A DNA stretch of 27,004 nucleotides from assembly GCA_959023295.1 (NCBI GenBank), contig CAUFBM010000023.1, positions 1 to 27,004 of the forward strand, in the 5' to 3' direction. A model generated the notes under the pieces. The model was not told the origin of the DNA. It saw only the letters and a list, made by a program, of their open reading frames with translations, and ran no database searches. The position numbers and the translations under genes are program-made. Shown here piece by piece: positions 14,829 through 23,167 of the stretch; the stretch's first letter is position 1, and the number at the start of each line of letters is the position of its first letter. The stretch comes from an uncultured Collinsella sp. (GTDB taxonomy: Bacteria > Actinomycetota > Coriobacteriia > Coriobacteriales > Coriobacteriaceae).

Positions 14829-16028
14829 ATGGCCGAGATTGTTCTCAAGCATGTTCAGAAGGTGTATCCCAACACCGAGTCCAAAAAGAAGGGCTTCTTT
14901 GGCAAAAAGAAGAAGACCGAGGAGAAGAAGCACAACCTCAAGGTTACCGAGGATGGCGTGCTCGCGGTGGAGGACTTCAACCTCACCGTTCACGACCAGG
15001 AGTTCATCGTCCTCGTTGGCCCGTCTGGCTGCGGTAAGTCCACGACGATGCGCATGATCGCCGGCCTGGAGGACATTACCTCGGGCGACGTGCTCATCGA
15101 CGGCAAGCGCGTCAACGACGTGGCGCCCAAGGACCGTGACATCGCCATGGTGTTCCAGAGCTACGCTCTGTACCCCAACATGACGGTGTACGAGAACATG
15201 GCGTTTACGCTTGAGCTCAAGAAGGTCCCCAAAGACGAGATCGACCGCAAGGTTCGCTCCGCTGCCGAGATCTTGGGTATCACCGAGTACCTCGACCGCA
15301 AGCCTAAGGCGCTTTCGGGCGGTCAGCGTCAGCGCGTCGCCATCGGTCGCGCCATCGTGCGTGACCCCAAGGTCTTCCTGATGGACGAGCCGCTGTCCAA
15401 CTTGGACGCCAAGCTTCGTAACCAGATGCGTGCCGAGCTCATTAAGCTGCGCCACGAGATCAAGGGTACGTTCATCTATGTTACCCACGACCAGACCGAG
15501 GCTATGACCCTCGGCGACCGTATCGTGGTCATGAAGGACGGCGTTGTCCAGCAGATCGCCACGCCGCAGGAGGTCTTCAACCATCCCGCGAACATCTTCG
15601 TCGCCGGCTTCATCGGCGTGCCGCAGATGAACTTCTTCGATGCCCAGCTGGTGCGCTCGGGCGATGGCTTTACCGTCAAGACCGACGATATGAATGTCGC
15701 GCTGGCCCCCGAGACCTGCGCTCAGCTCGCCCTTAATTGGGACGGCGGCGACGTGAAGGAGATCACGGCCGGCGTGCGTCCCGAGCAGATTCTGCTTGCC
15801 GACAAGGGCGAGGAGGGTGCGCTTCAGGGCACCATCGAGGTCACCGAGCTCATGGGTTCGACCGAGCACGTTCATGTGACGTCCCCCGACGGTCAGTTTG
15901 TCCTGATCATTCCCGTTGTCGACCTTGAGGCCAAGGGTGCGCTCAAGGCTGGCGATCCCATCTGGTTCAAGTTCGAGAAGAACGCGACCCACCTCTTCGA
16001 TAAGGTCTCTGGCAAGAATCTTATCTAG
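14829..16028 (+). CDS. Sugar ABC transporter ATPase (MsmX/MalK/UgpC type) with a lysine-rich insertion
   Basis: The 399-residue ATPase has Walker A GPSGCGKST (64-72), the Q-loop in FQSYALYPNMTVYENMAF, the LSGGQRQR signature near 162, Walker B FLMDEPLSNLD near 186 and the switch His near 220. A C-terminal OB-fold regulatory domain follows (GVRPEQI...). It energises sugar uptake through the two permeases. Between the first two strands, at residues about 16-43, it carries an insertion with KKKGFFGKKKK and EEKKH that typical MalK or MsmX proteins lack. The ATG at 14829 is preceded by GAAAGG. As with MsmX, it may also serve other sugar importers. An upstream in-frame extension to 14679 overlaps the permease gene and is unlikely. 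Confidence 0.92.
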   Translation: MAEIVLKHVQKVYPNTESKKKGFFGKKKKTEEKKHNLKVTEDGVLAVEDFNLTVHDQEFIVLVGPSGCGKSTTMRMIAGLEDITSGDVLIDGKRVNDVAPKDRDIAMVFQSYALYPNMTVYENMAFTLELKKVPKDEIDRKVRSAAEILGITEYLDRKPKALSGGQRQRVAIGRAIVRDPKVFLMDEPLSNLDAKLRNQMRAELIKLRHEIKGTFIYVTHDQTEAMTLGDRIVVMKDGVVQQIATPQEVFNHPANIFVAGFIGVPQMNFFDAQLVRSGDGFTVKTDDMNVALAPETCAQLALNWDGGDVKEITAGVRPEQILLADKGEEGALQGTIEVTELMGSTEHVHVTSPDGQFVLIIPVVDLEAKGALKAGDPIWFKFEKNATHLFDKVSGKNLI

Positions 16029-16097
16029 GCCCGATCCAATCAGGCCCTCCTTTTGGGCGACTGCGGCTTTGCCATCCTTTTGCCGTGGTCACATATA

Positions 16098-16140
16098 AGG
16101 CTCCCCTCCCGTCCACTAGGCGAGAGGGGAGCCTTTCTTT
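16098..16140 (+). terminator. Terminator of the sugar ABC operon
   Basis: AGGCTCCCCTC (16098-16108) pairs perfectly with GAGGGGAGCCT (16124-16134), followed by TTCTTT. Confidence 0.9.
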
Positions 16141-16168
16141 GTGCTGGGGCCGTTCATCTGCCAGTTTG

Positions 16169-16383
16169 TCTTGATCTGTAACAGGAGGAGGGCCAAATTG
16201 GGTCTAGATGTTACAGATCGAGACAGTGTCGAGCTGCCTGTCCTTTCATCTCGATCTGTAACACGAAGGACTGATTTCGGCAGCTACCTGTTACAGATCG
16301 AGATTGTTTTAGCCGCCTTGCCCGTCTGTCTCATTCTGTAACAGGGAGACCCAATTTTGCCGGCTAGGTGTTACAGATCGAGA
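16169..16383. repeat. Array of six 15-nt repeats in alternating orientation, exactly 40 nt apart
   Basis: Repeat starts are 16169, 16209, 16249, 16289, 16329 and 16369. Even repeats are identical (TGTTACAGATCGAGA). Odd repeats are its reverse complement: exact at 16249, one change at 16169 (leaving a G-U pair), two changes at 16329. All five spacers are exactly 25 nt and differ in sequence. Adjacent repeats can pair in either register, so an RNA could form three 15-bp hairpins with 25-nt loops. The array lies in the 455-bp gap between two convergent genes, flanked by their terminators. No cas genes, transposase or known family were recognised. Confidence 0.92.
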
Positions 16384-16423
16384 TTGTTTGGTCGAGACAA
16401 ACCACAGGCCGGCGTATCGGCAC

Positions 16424-16457
16424 AAAAAGCGGAGCCGCGTTGCCGCGACTCCGCTTT
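16424..16457 (-). terminator. Terminator of glgP
   Basis: On the minus strand AGCGGAG and CTCCGCT form the stem around a GC-rich loop, followed by five T residues (16428-16424). Confidence 0.75.
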
Positions 16458-16483
16458 CAAGAGGATGGGTAAGGGAAACGAAA

Positions 16484-18751
16484 TTAGCTCAGGTGCCAAA
16501 TCTCGTCGTTGTACTGGGAGATCGTGCGGTCAGACGAGAAGGTGCCGGCGTTGGCGATGTTGATGAGCGCCTTGCGCATCCAAGCGTCCTGGTCCTCGTA
16601 GTCTGCCAGCACGCGCTCCTTGGTCTGGATGTACTCCTCAATGTCGAGCAGGGCCATAAACCAGTCCTTGCCCTTGATGTCGTCGTGCAGACGCTGCAGG
16701 CGCTCGGCGTTGCCGGTCGCCATAAAGGCGGGGTTGGTGATGAAGTCCACCAGCAGCTTGATGCCGGGCTTGCGATAGAGCGCGCCGGCGTCATAGCTGC
16801 CGTCGGCGTAGAGCTGCTCGACCTGCTTGGAGGAAGCGCCAAAGGTGTAGATGTTCTCGTCACCCACGAGCTCGGCGATCTCGACATTGGCACCGTCAAG
16901 CGTGCACAGGGTCAAAGCGCCGTTGAGCATGAACTTCATGTTAGAGGTGCCGCTCGCCTCCTTGGAGGCCAGGCTGATCTGCTCGGAGATGTCGGCGGCG
17001 GGGATCACGCGTTCGGCAGCAGTGACGTTGTAGTTCTCGATCATGACAACTTGCAGGTAGGGAGCCACATCGGGATCATTTGCAATCCACTGCGACAGTG
17101 TCAGGATTAGGTGGATGATGTCCTGGGCGATGGTGTAGGCAGGTGCCGCCTTGCCGCCAAAGATGATGGTGACGGGGTGCTCGGGTTTATTGCCGTTCTT
17201 GATGTCGAGATACTTCCAGATGATGTAGAGCGCGAGCATCTGCTGGCGCTTGTACTCGTGGATACGCTTGACCTGAACATCGATGATGGCGTTGGAGGGA
17301 ATGGTCACACCCTGCTCGAGCGCCATGAACTGGCGCATGATGGCCTTGGCCTCGGTCTTGGTGGCAGCCAGGCGCTCAAGAACATCTTTGTCGTCAACGA
17401 ATTCGGCGAGCTTGCTCAGGTCGCCGGTGCTGCGCCAATCGGTGCCGATCACATCGTCGAGCAGGCTGGCGAGCGCGGGGTTGGCGCCATGGATCCAGCG
17501 GCGGAAGGTGATGCCGTTGGTCTTGTTGGAGAACTTCTCGGGATAGATCTCGTAGAACGGGTGAAGCTCGGTGTCCTCCAGGATCTTGGTGTGGAGTGCG
17601 GCGACGCCATTGATGGAGAAGCCAAAGTGAATGTCCACGTGGGCCATGTGGACGGTGTCGTGCTCGTCGATGATAGCGACGTGTGGGTCGTCGTGCTCGG
17701 CCTTAGCAACCTCGTCGAGCTTGACGATGATGTCGGCGATGGCAGGCGAGACCTTCTGCAGGCTGGCGAGCGGCCACTTTTCGAGCGCCTCGGCAAGGAT
17801 CGTGTGGTTGGTGTAGGCGACCATGGAGCGCACGATGGTAACGGCCTCGTCAAACTCGATGTCGTGCTCGGTGGTGAGCAGGCGGATGAGCTCGGGAATG
17901 ACCATGGTGGGGTGCGTGTCGTTGATCTGGACCACGGCGTAGTCGGCCAGATCGTGCAGGTTGCTGCCGCGCTCGACGGCCTCGTCGATCAGGAGCTGGG
18001 CGGCGTTGCTCACCATGAAGTACTCCTGGTAGATGCGAAGCAGGCGGCCCTGCTCATCGGAATCATCCGGATAGAGGAACAAGGTGAGGTTCTTGGCGAT
18101 TTTCGTCTTGTCGAAGTCGATGGAGCTGCCGGGGACCAGGCCGTCGTCGACACTTGCCAGGTCGAACAGACGCAGACGGTTCTTGGTGGGCTGACCGTAA
18201 CCGGGCACATCGATGTTGACGAGCTTGGAGGTGACGGCAAAATCGCCAAACTTGACGGTGTAGGAGCGGTCGTCATCGATCAGGATGTCCTGCTCGCCAA
18301 GCCACTCGTCGGGGACGGCCTTTTGCTGGTTGTCGGCAAAGCGCTGACGGAACAGGCCGTAATGGTAGTTGAGGCCCACGCCGTCGCCGGTCAGGCCCAA
18401 CGTGGCGATGGAATCCAAGAAGCACGCGGCCAGACGGCCCAGGCCGCCGTTGCCCAGCGACGGCTCGACCTCGAACTCCTCGATCTTGTTGAGGTCGTGG
18501 CCCGCGGCGGTGAGCTGGTCCTTAACCTCGTCATAGATGCCAAGGTCGATCATATTGTTGATCAGCAGTTTTCCAATCAAAAACTCGGCAGAGATGTAGT
18601 AGAGCTTTTTCTTGTCATTGTTGAGCGGGCAGGCGGCGGAGCGCTCCTGCACGAGCTTGACCAGCAGTTTGTAAATGCGGCGGTCATCGAGTTGCTCGAG
18701 CGAAGTTCCAAAGGACTGCTCGGCAAGATCCGCAAGATTGATACAGGGCAT
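16484..18751 (-). CDS. glgP: Glycogen/maltodextrin phosphorylase
   Basis: The 755-residue GT35 enzyme uses pyridoxal phosphate and phosphate to release glucose-1-phosphate from alpha-1,4-glucans. It shows the early phosphorylase signature EPSLGNGGLGRLAACFLDS, NGITFRRW in the central region, and the cofactor region EASGTSNMKFMLNGALTL followed by DGANVEIAE. Its length is slightly short of the usual 800-840, because the N-terminal regulatory arm is reduced, as in many bacterial enzymes. The start has AGGAGG just upstream of ATG 18751. malQ lies 129 bases upstream on the same strand, with a terminator-like hairpin between. Together with MalQ it can break down glycogen or imported maltodextrins. 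Confidence 0.93.
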   Translation of the reverse strand: MPCINLADLAEQSFGTSLEQLDDRRIYKLLVKLVQERSAACPLNNDKKKLYYISAEFLIGKLLINNMIDLGIYDEVKDQLTAAGHDLNKIEEFEVEPSLGNGGLGRLAACFLDSIATLGLTGDGVGLNYHYGLFRQRFADNQQKAVPDEWLGEQDILIDDDRSYTVKFGDFAVTSKLVNIDVPGYGQPTKNRLRLFDLASVDDGLVPGSSIDFDKTKIAKNLTLFLYPDDSDEQGRLLRIYQEYFMVSNAAQLLIDEAVERGSNLHDLADYAVVQINDTHPTMVIPELIRLLTTEHDIEFDEAVTIVRSMVAYTNHTILAEALEKWPLASLQKVSPAIADIIVKLDEVAKAEHDDPHVAIIDEHDTVHMAHVDIHFGFSINGVAALHTKILEDTELHPFYEIYPEKFSNKTNGITFRRWIHGANPALASLLDDVIGTDWRSTGDLSKLAEFVDDKDVLERLAATKTEAKAIMRQFMALEQGVTIPSNAIIDVQVKRIHEYKRQQMLALYIIWKYLDIKNGNKPEHPVTIIFGGKAAPAYTIAQDIIHLILTLSQWIANDPDVAPYLQVVMIENYNVTAAERVIPAADISEQISLASKEASGTSNMKFMLNGALTLCTLDGANVEIAELVGDENIYTFGASSKQVEQLYADGSYDAGALYRKPGIKLLVDFITNPAFMATGNAERLQRLHDDIKGKDWFMALLDIEEYIQTKERVLADYEDQDAWMRKALINIANAGTFSSDRTISQYNDEIWHLS

Positions 18752-18790
18752 GTTTCCTCCTGTGGTGAGTTGACGACATGTCAGAAATTC

Positions 18791-18832
18791 AAAAGAAGCC
18801 CGCGCGAGGGGATTGGGGTGGCCTCGCGCGGG
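18791..18832 (-). terminator. Hairpin terminator between malQ and glgP
   Basis: A perfect 11-bp stem CCCGCGCGAGG/CCTCGCGCGGG (18799-18809 with 18822-18832) is followed on the minus strand by CTTCTTTT. It should reduce read-through from malQ into glgP, so glgP may have its own promoter, which I could not locate. Confidence 0.75.
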
Positions 18833-18880
18833 AAAAGCGGTCGCGTCCGCACGGTGGGGTGGGGTCGGGCGCGGTGGTTC

Positions 18881-20386
18881 CTATTGGGGAAGCTCGATTT
18901 CGGCTTCCGATGGGATGCGGAAGTAGGTCTCGGTCCAGTTGGTGAGCTTGTGCTCGAGCTCGCGGGTGATGGCGCCATCGAGCATGCGCCAGGTCCAGTT
19001 TCCACCTAGGGTGGCGGGAGTGTTGATGCGTGCCTCGTTGCCCAGATTGAGCAGGTCCTGCATGGTGTAGATGCAGGTATCGCTCACGCTGGCGGCGATG
19101 GCGCGGTTGAGCGCGTCGGCCATGGACTCGCCTGCCTGCTGGTGGGTATACAGGGCCGCCTGCTCGCGCTGACGCGGGGTGGCCGTTCCCTCATACCAGC
19201 CGCGTGCCGTTTCGTTGTCATGTGTTCCGACGTAGGCGACGGTGTTGGCAATGTAGTTGTGCGGCAGGTAGTACGAGTTGGTGCCCTCAAAGGCAAACTG
19301 GAGGATCTTCATGCCGGGGAAGCCCGTGGTGTCGCGCATGTCGATGACGCCGGGGGTAAGAAAGCCCAGGTCCTCGGCGATGATGGGCAGCGTGCCGAGC
19401 TTTTCCTCGAGCGTCTTGAAGAACTTGAGGCCGGGCCCCTGCGTCCACGAACCGTAGGACGAATCGGGCGAGGAGAACGGCACCTCCCAATAGGCCTCGA
19501 AGCCGCGGAAGTGATCCAGGCGGATGACGTCGTACATGTTGAGGGCGGCGCGAATGCGGCCCTCCCACCAGGAAAAGCCGTCTGCTTCCATGGCGTCCCA
19601 GTCGTAGATGGGGTTGCCCCAGTACTGGCCGGTGGCCGAGAACTGGTCGGGCGGCGTGCCGGCGACGCTTACGGGATTGCCGGCGGCGTCGATCTTAAAG
19701 AGCTCGGGTGTGGCCCACATCTCGACGGAGTCGCGCGAGACGTAGATGGGCAGGTCGCCGATGATCAGGATGTCGTGCTCGTTGGCGTATGCCTTGAGGC
19801 GGCTCCACTGGCGATCGAAGAAGTACTGCGTCATCTGGTGGTAGAGCATGCGCTCGGGATGGGCGGCGCAGACCTTGCTGGATGCCTCGCCGCGGCGGCG
19901 GAGCTCCTCAGGCCACTCCCAAAAGGCCTTGAGCCCGCACTCCTCCTTCACGGTCATAAACTCACAGTAGGGAATGAGCCAGTCCTCGTTTGCCTGGATA
20001 AAGCCATCGAAATCGACCGGTTTATCAGCGGCAAAGCGCTCAGCGGCACGGTCGAGGATTTGGCGGCGGCCAGCAAAGATGGCGCCGTAGTCGACGTTGT
20101 TGGGGTCGGATCCCAGATACACGCCATCGATATCGCGCTGCGTCAGGTACCCTGCCTCGATAAGCTCGGCAAAGTCGATAAAGTTGGGGTTGCCTGCGCG
20201 GGCCGAGAACGACTGATAGGGCGAATCGCCATAGCTGGTCGTCGTAAGGGGCAGAATCTGCCAGTAATGTTGTTTGCACGAGGCGAGAAAATCGACGAAG
20301 TCGTAGGCATTCCAGCCAAAGCCGCCGATTCCGTATGGTCCGGGCAGAGATGAGACGGGCATGAGGACGCCGCTTGCACGTTCCAT
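18881..20386 (-). CDS. malQ: 4-alpha-glucanotransferase (amylomaltase, GH77)
   Basis: The 501-residue enzyme moves alpha-1,4-glucan segments between maltodextrins, releasing glucose and making longer chains for the phosphorylase. Seen motifs are SSLPGPYGIGGFG at the start, the nucleophile region IRLDHFRGFEAYW, the acid Glu in LPIIAEDLGFLTP, and the third acidic site GTHDNETARGW. I chose ATG 20386 (MERASGVL) because GGTGAG lies seven bases upstream. The in-frame ATG at 20401 abuts AGAAGG with no spacer. Length fits the 500-residue bacterial amylomaltases. An operator-like palindrome and a -10 box lie about 90 bases upstream. It is transcribed toward glgP. Confidence 0.93.
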   Translation of the reverse strand: MERASGVLMPVSSLPGPYGIGGFGWNAYDFVDFLASCKQHYWQILPLTTTSYGDSPYQSFSARAGNPNFIDFAELIEAGYLTQRDIDGVYLGSDPNNVDYGAIFAGRRQILDRAAERFAADKPVDFDGFIQANEDWLIPYCEFMTVKEECGLKAFWEWPEELRRRGEASSKVCAAHPERMLYHQMTQYFFDRQWSRLKAYANEHDILIIGDLPIYVSRDSVEMWATPELFKIDAAGNPVSVAGTPPDQFSATGQYWGNPIYDWDAMEADGFSWWEGRIRAALNMYDVIRLDHFRGFEAYWEVPFSSPDSSYGSWTQGPGLKFFKTLEEKLGTLPIIAEDLGFLTPGVIDMRDTTGFPGMKILQFAFEGTNSYYLPHNYIANTVAYVGTHDNETARGWYEGTATPRQREQAALYTHQQAGESMADALNRAIAASVSDTCIYTMQDLLNLGNEARINTPATLGGNWTWRMLDGAITRELEHKLTNWTETYFRIPSEAEIELPQ

Positions 20387-20471
20387 GAAGGCACTCACCA
20401 TCCTTCTTGCAGTGGGGCCGGCCTGCAGATGGACAAACAGTCCGTCCCCGAGTTTCTAATTCGATATGCTT

Positions 20472-20477
20472 ATTGTA
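20472..20477 (-). promoter_or_regulatory. -10 box of malQ
   Basis: TACAAT on the minus strand, in the context CTCTACAAT, the same nine bases as the PTS promoter at 10471-10479. The shared operator-like palindrome sits just upstream of it. Confidence 0.4.
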
Positions 20478-20484
20478 GAGCATG

Positions 20485-20496
20485 TTGTTTAAACAT
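20485..20496. promoter_or_regulatory. Operator-like site 5 (malQ promoter)
   Basis: TTGTTTAAACAT matches 11 of 12 positions of TTGTTTAAACAA and contains the perfect palindrome TGTTTAAACA. It lies between the expected -35 and -10 positions of malQ, where a bound repressor would exclude RNA polymerase. Confidence 0.55.
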
Positions 20497-20550
20497 GTAC
20501 GGGCAAGATGGAAAAGTTGAGCGGATTTCGGTGAATGGTTACGTGGCATG

Positions 20551-20584
20551 AAAAAGCCCCGGTCTCACATCGTGAGATCGGGGC
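20551..20584 (-). terminator. Terminator of galE
   Basis: GCCCCGGTCTCAC (20556-20568) pairs with 20572-20584 with one G-U pair, followed on the minus strand by five T residues. Confidence 0.88.
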
Positions 20585-20606
20585 AAGAACGGTATGTAGG
20601 TTTTTG

Positions 20607-21668
20607 CTACTCGGCGTCGGCGAAGCCGTTGGGGTTGTGGCTCTGCCAGTTCCAGCTATCGCGGCACATGTCCGCGATGTCGTACTGGGCCTTCCAGCCC
20701 ATCATGCGCTCGGCCTTGGAGGCATCGCACCAGTTGGCGGCGATATCGCCGGCACGGCGCTCGCGAATCACGTAGGGCAGCTCCTTGCCGCAGGCCTTGG
20801 AGAAGGCGGCGACGACCTCGAGTACCGAGGTGCCGGTGCCGGTGCCCAGGTTAAAGATCTCGACACCGGTCTTGCCGTTCATCCAGTTGAGGGCGGCAAC
20901 GTGGCCCGAGGCCAGGTCGCAAACGTGGATATAGTCGCGCACGCCCGTGCCGTCGGGAGTGGGGTAGTCATTGCCAAAGACCTGAACGGCCTCGAGCTTG
21001 CCCACGGCAACCTGCGCGACATAGGGCACTAGGTTGTTGGGGATACCCTTGGGGTCCTCGCCGATCAGGCCCGACGGATGAGCGCCGATGGGGTTGAAGT
21101 AGCGGAGCAGCACGACGTCCCACTCGGGGTCCGCGGTGTGGACGTCCATAAGGATCTGCTCGATCATCCACTTGGTCCAACCATAGGGGTTGGTCGCGGG
21201 CTTCTTAGGATCCTCCTCGGTGACGGGCGGGTTGTCCGGGTCGCCGTAGACGGTCGAGGAGCTCGAGAAGATGATGGATTTGCAGCCATGGTTGCGCATG
21301 ACGTCGATGAGCACCAGGGTGTTCTCGATGTTGTTGTGGTAGTACTCGACGGGCTTGCTCACCGACTCGCCGACGGCCTTAAAGCCGGCAAAGTGGATGA
21401 CGCGGTCGATCTGATGGGTGTCGAAGATCTTGTTCATAGCCTCGCGGTCGAGCACGTTGGCCTCGTAGAAGGTGAGGTTTTTGGCAGCCTCTTCGCCCAC
21501 GATGGTCTTGACGCGGTCGACGGCGACGGCGCTGGAGTTGGAGAGGTCGTCGACGATGACGACCTGATAGCCGCCCTCGAGCAGCTGAACGACGGTGTGC
21601 GAGCCGATAAAGCCGGCGCCGCCGGTTACGAGGACGCAGGTGTCTTTGGGGTCGAGTGCTTTGGACAT
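20607..21668 (-). CDS. galE: UDP-glucose 4-epimerase
   Basis: The 353-residue member of the extended short-chain dehydrogenase family interconverts UDP-glucose and UDP-galactose using tightly bound NAD. The Rossmann motif is VTGGAGFIGSH near residue 15, followed by VDDLSNSS. FSSSSTVYG carries the catalytic Ser, and NPYGWTKWM the Tyr-xxx-Lys pair. RYFNPIGAHPSG is also typical. AGGAG lies about five bases before the ATG, and TATACT (minus strand, 21706-21711) is a likely -10 box. It has its own terminator and so appears monocistronic. It feeds galactose into central metabolism and supplies UDP-galactose for surface glycans. Confidence 0.95.
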   Translation of the reverse strand: MSKALDPKDTCVLVTGGAGFIGSHTVVQLLEGGYQVVIVDDLSNSSAVAVDRVKTIVGEEAAKNLTFYEANVLDREAMNKIFDTHQIDRVIHFAGFKAVGESVSKPVEYYHNNIENTLVLIDVMRNHGCKSIIFSSSSTVYGDPDNPPVTEEDPKKPATNPYGWTKWMIEQILMDVHTADPEWDVVLLRYFNPIGAHPSGLIGEDPKGIPNNLVPYVAQVAVGKLEAVQVFGNDYPTPDGTGVRDYIHVCDLASGHVAALNWMNGKTGVEIFNLGTGTGTSVLEVVAAFSKACGKELPYVIRERRAGDIAANWCDASKAERMMGWKAQYDIADMCRDSWNWQSHNPNGFADAE

Positions 21669-21705
21669 GTAGTCTCCTATCGAATCAGGAACACTTCTTT
21701 AGGGG

Positions 21706-21711
21706 AGTATA
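21706..21711 (-). promoter_or_regulatory. -10 box of galE
   Basis: TATACT on the minus strand, 37 bases before the galE start codon. It has five of six matches to the consensus; no good -35 box is visible. Confidence 0.4.
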
Positions 21712-21862
21712 GCGCAGGCAGGGGCGCCAAGAACGTGCGCGGTAGGAAAAGCAGAGGAATATGTTAACGTACTCATAAAATTGCTTGCGTGGGCATACCC
21801 TCGACTTTGACGTTTGCATACGAGCCGCCGACCATACGGTTTGCTGCCGTTCGTGGAAATCG

Positions 21863-21890
21863 TTGGGATGCGCCGGATGTACGCTAATAT
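21863..21890 (+). promoter_or_regulatory. Promoter of the CHAP hydrolase gene
   Basis: TTGGGA (21863-21868) and TAATAT (21885-21890) are spaced by 16 bases, giving a leader of about 38 nt before the ATG at 21935. CGGAG is the ribosome-binding site. Confidence 0.5.
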
Positions 21891-21934
21891 GTATGAGTTG
21901 AGCGACATATAAATAAACATGTAACGGAGTAGAT

Positions 21935-23155
21935 ATGTCACCAAACAGCGATTCCATCCTTTCCCAGGAGCTTTCGCGTCGCACTGCCCTCAAGGCCCTG
22001 TTCGGCGCAGCTTCTGCAGCCGTTCTTTTTGGTCTGCCCGCTCGCGCCCATGCTGCGGAGGCCACTAAGGAAACCACCGACAAGCTCAATGCGGCCCAGG
22101 CTCAGCTTGACGAGGTCCAGGCCCAGCTCGACAGCATCGCAAATGAATACGCGGCGCTGGCCAAAAAGAACGCCCAGACTCTCAACGATATCGAGGGCGT
22201 ACAGGGCCAGATTGACAGCACACAGGCGCAGATTGACGAAAAGAAGGCCGAGCTCAAAAAGAAGCGCGACGATCTTTCCGATCGCGTTTCCGCCAGCTAT
22301 AAGTCGGGCGGCACCAACATCCTGTCGCTGCTGCTCGCCTCGGGTTCGTTTGAGGAGCTTGTCGCCAATGCGCACTATGTTGAGAAGATCAACAAGAGCG
22401 ACCGCGACGCCATCGAGGACATCCAGACCATCCAGGAAGAGCTCGATGCGCAAAAGACCGAGCTTGAGTCGCAGAAGGCCGACTTAGAGAAGCTCAAGGA
22501 CCAGCAGACTGCCCAGATGCAGGATATGCAGGCCAAGCAGCAAGAGGTCCAGACCGTGCTGAGCGGTCTTTCCGACGACGTCAAGGAGCTCATGGCTCAG
22601 CGCGATTCCGAGATTCTCGCTGCCGCCCAGGCCGAGGAGGCTGCCAAGAAGGCCGCCGCTGCCGCGGCCGCCGCGAACAAGAACAATTCCTACTCAGGTG
22701 GTTCGAGCTCGGGTGGTTCGAGCTCGGGCGGTGGATCGTATGCGCCCGGAACTCCGCAGCAGAATGCCGGCTCGGGCAAGCAGCAGGCCGTCGTCAACGC
22801 GTGCTACTCCACGCCTTCGCCGGGCCAGAACTGGTGCGCGGCGTGGGTTACCAATGTTTTCCGTAACGCCGGCGTTGGCTACTTTGGCGGTAACGCGTGC
22901 GATATGTTTAACGCCTGGTGCTATAGCTCCGACCGCTCGGCGCTGCAGGTGGGCATGATTGTGGCCGACTCCTCGCATAGCGGCACCGGTGCGCCTGGCC
23001 TAATTTACGGTCACGTGGGCATCTATGTTGGCGGCGGCATCGTTATGAGTAACGAGGGCGCCATCACATCGAGGTCGCTTGACTCGTTCATTGGGTTCTA
23101 CGGCACTGGCTCTGGCGTGCGCTGGGGCTGGCTTGGTGGTATTGCGCTGTCGTAA
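21935..23155 (+). CDS. Exported coiled-coil/CHAP peptidoglycan hydrolase (PcsB-like)
   Basis: Of 406 residues, 1-40 form a twin-arginine-type signal (SRRTALKAL, hydrophobic core, cleavage near ARAHA-AEA). Residues about 43-240 are two long coiled-coil blocks rich in Gln, Glu and Lys, separated by the SASYKSGGTNILSLLLASG turn that is typical of PcsB/CwlO proteins. A Gly/Ser linker (about 248-275) leads to a CHAP domain with the catalytic Cys in NWCAAWV and His in GHVGIYV. Such proteins cleave peptidoglycan peptide bonds at division and are held inactive by their coiled coil until activated, usually by FtsEX. ftsEX is not in this window. Cys/His context points to CHAP rather than NlpC/P60. The gene is monocistronic and followed by hairpin E2. 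Confidence 0.88.
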   Translation: MSPNSDSILSQELSRRTALKALFGAASAAVLFGLPARAHAAEATKETTDKLNAAQAQLDEVQAQLDSIANEYAALAKKNAQTLNDIEGVQGQIDSTQAQIDEKKAELKKKRDDLSDRVSASYKSGGTNILSLLLASGSFEELVANAHYVEKINKSDRDAIEDIQTIQEELDAQKTELESQKADLEKLKDQQTAQMQDMQAKQQEVQTVLSGLSDDVKELMAQRDSEILAAAQAEEAAKKAAAAAAAANKNNSYSGGSSSGGSSSGGGSYAPGTPQQNAGSGKQQAVVNACYSTPSPGQNWCAAWVTNVFRNAGVGYFGGNACDMFNAWCYSSDRSALQVGMIVADSSHSGTGAPGLIYGHVGIYVGGGIVMSNEGAITSRSLDSFIGFYGTGSGVRWGWLGGIALS

Positions 23156-23167
23156 CTGCGGCTTGGT

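Noticed and set aside
16169..16383. The repeat array as a CRISPR array
   Set aside because: Repeats are only 15 nt and alternate in orientation, spacers 3 and 5 resemble each other, and no cas gene is present in the window.
17111..19009. Plus-strand frame of 632 codons opposite glgP
   Set aside because: It lies opposite glgP, which has strong family motifs; the frame is open because of GC-biased codon use.
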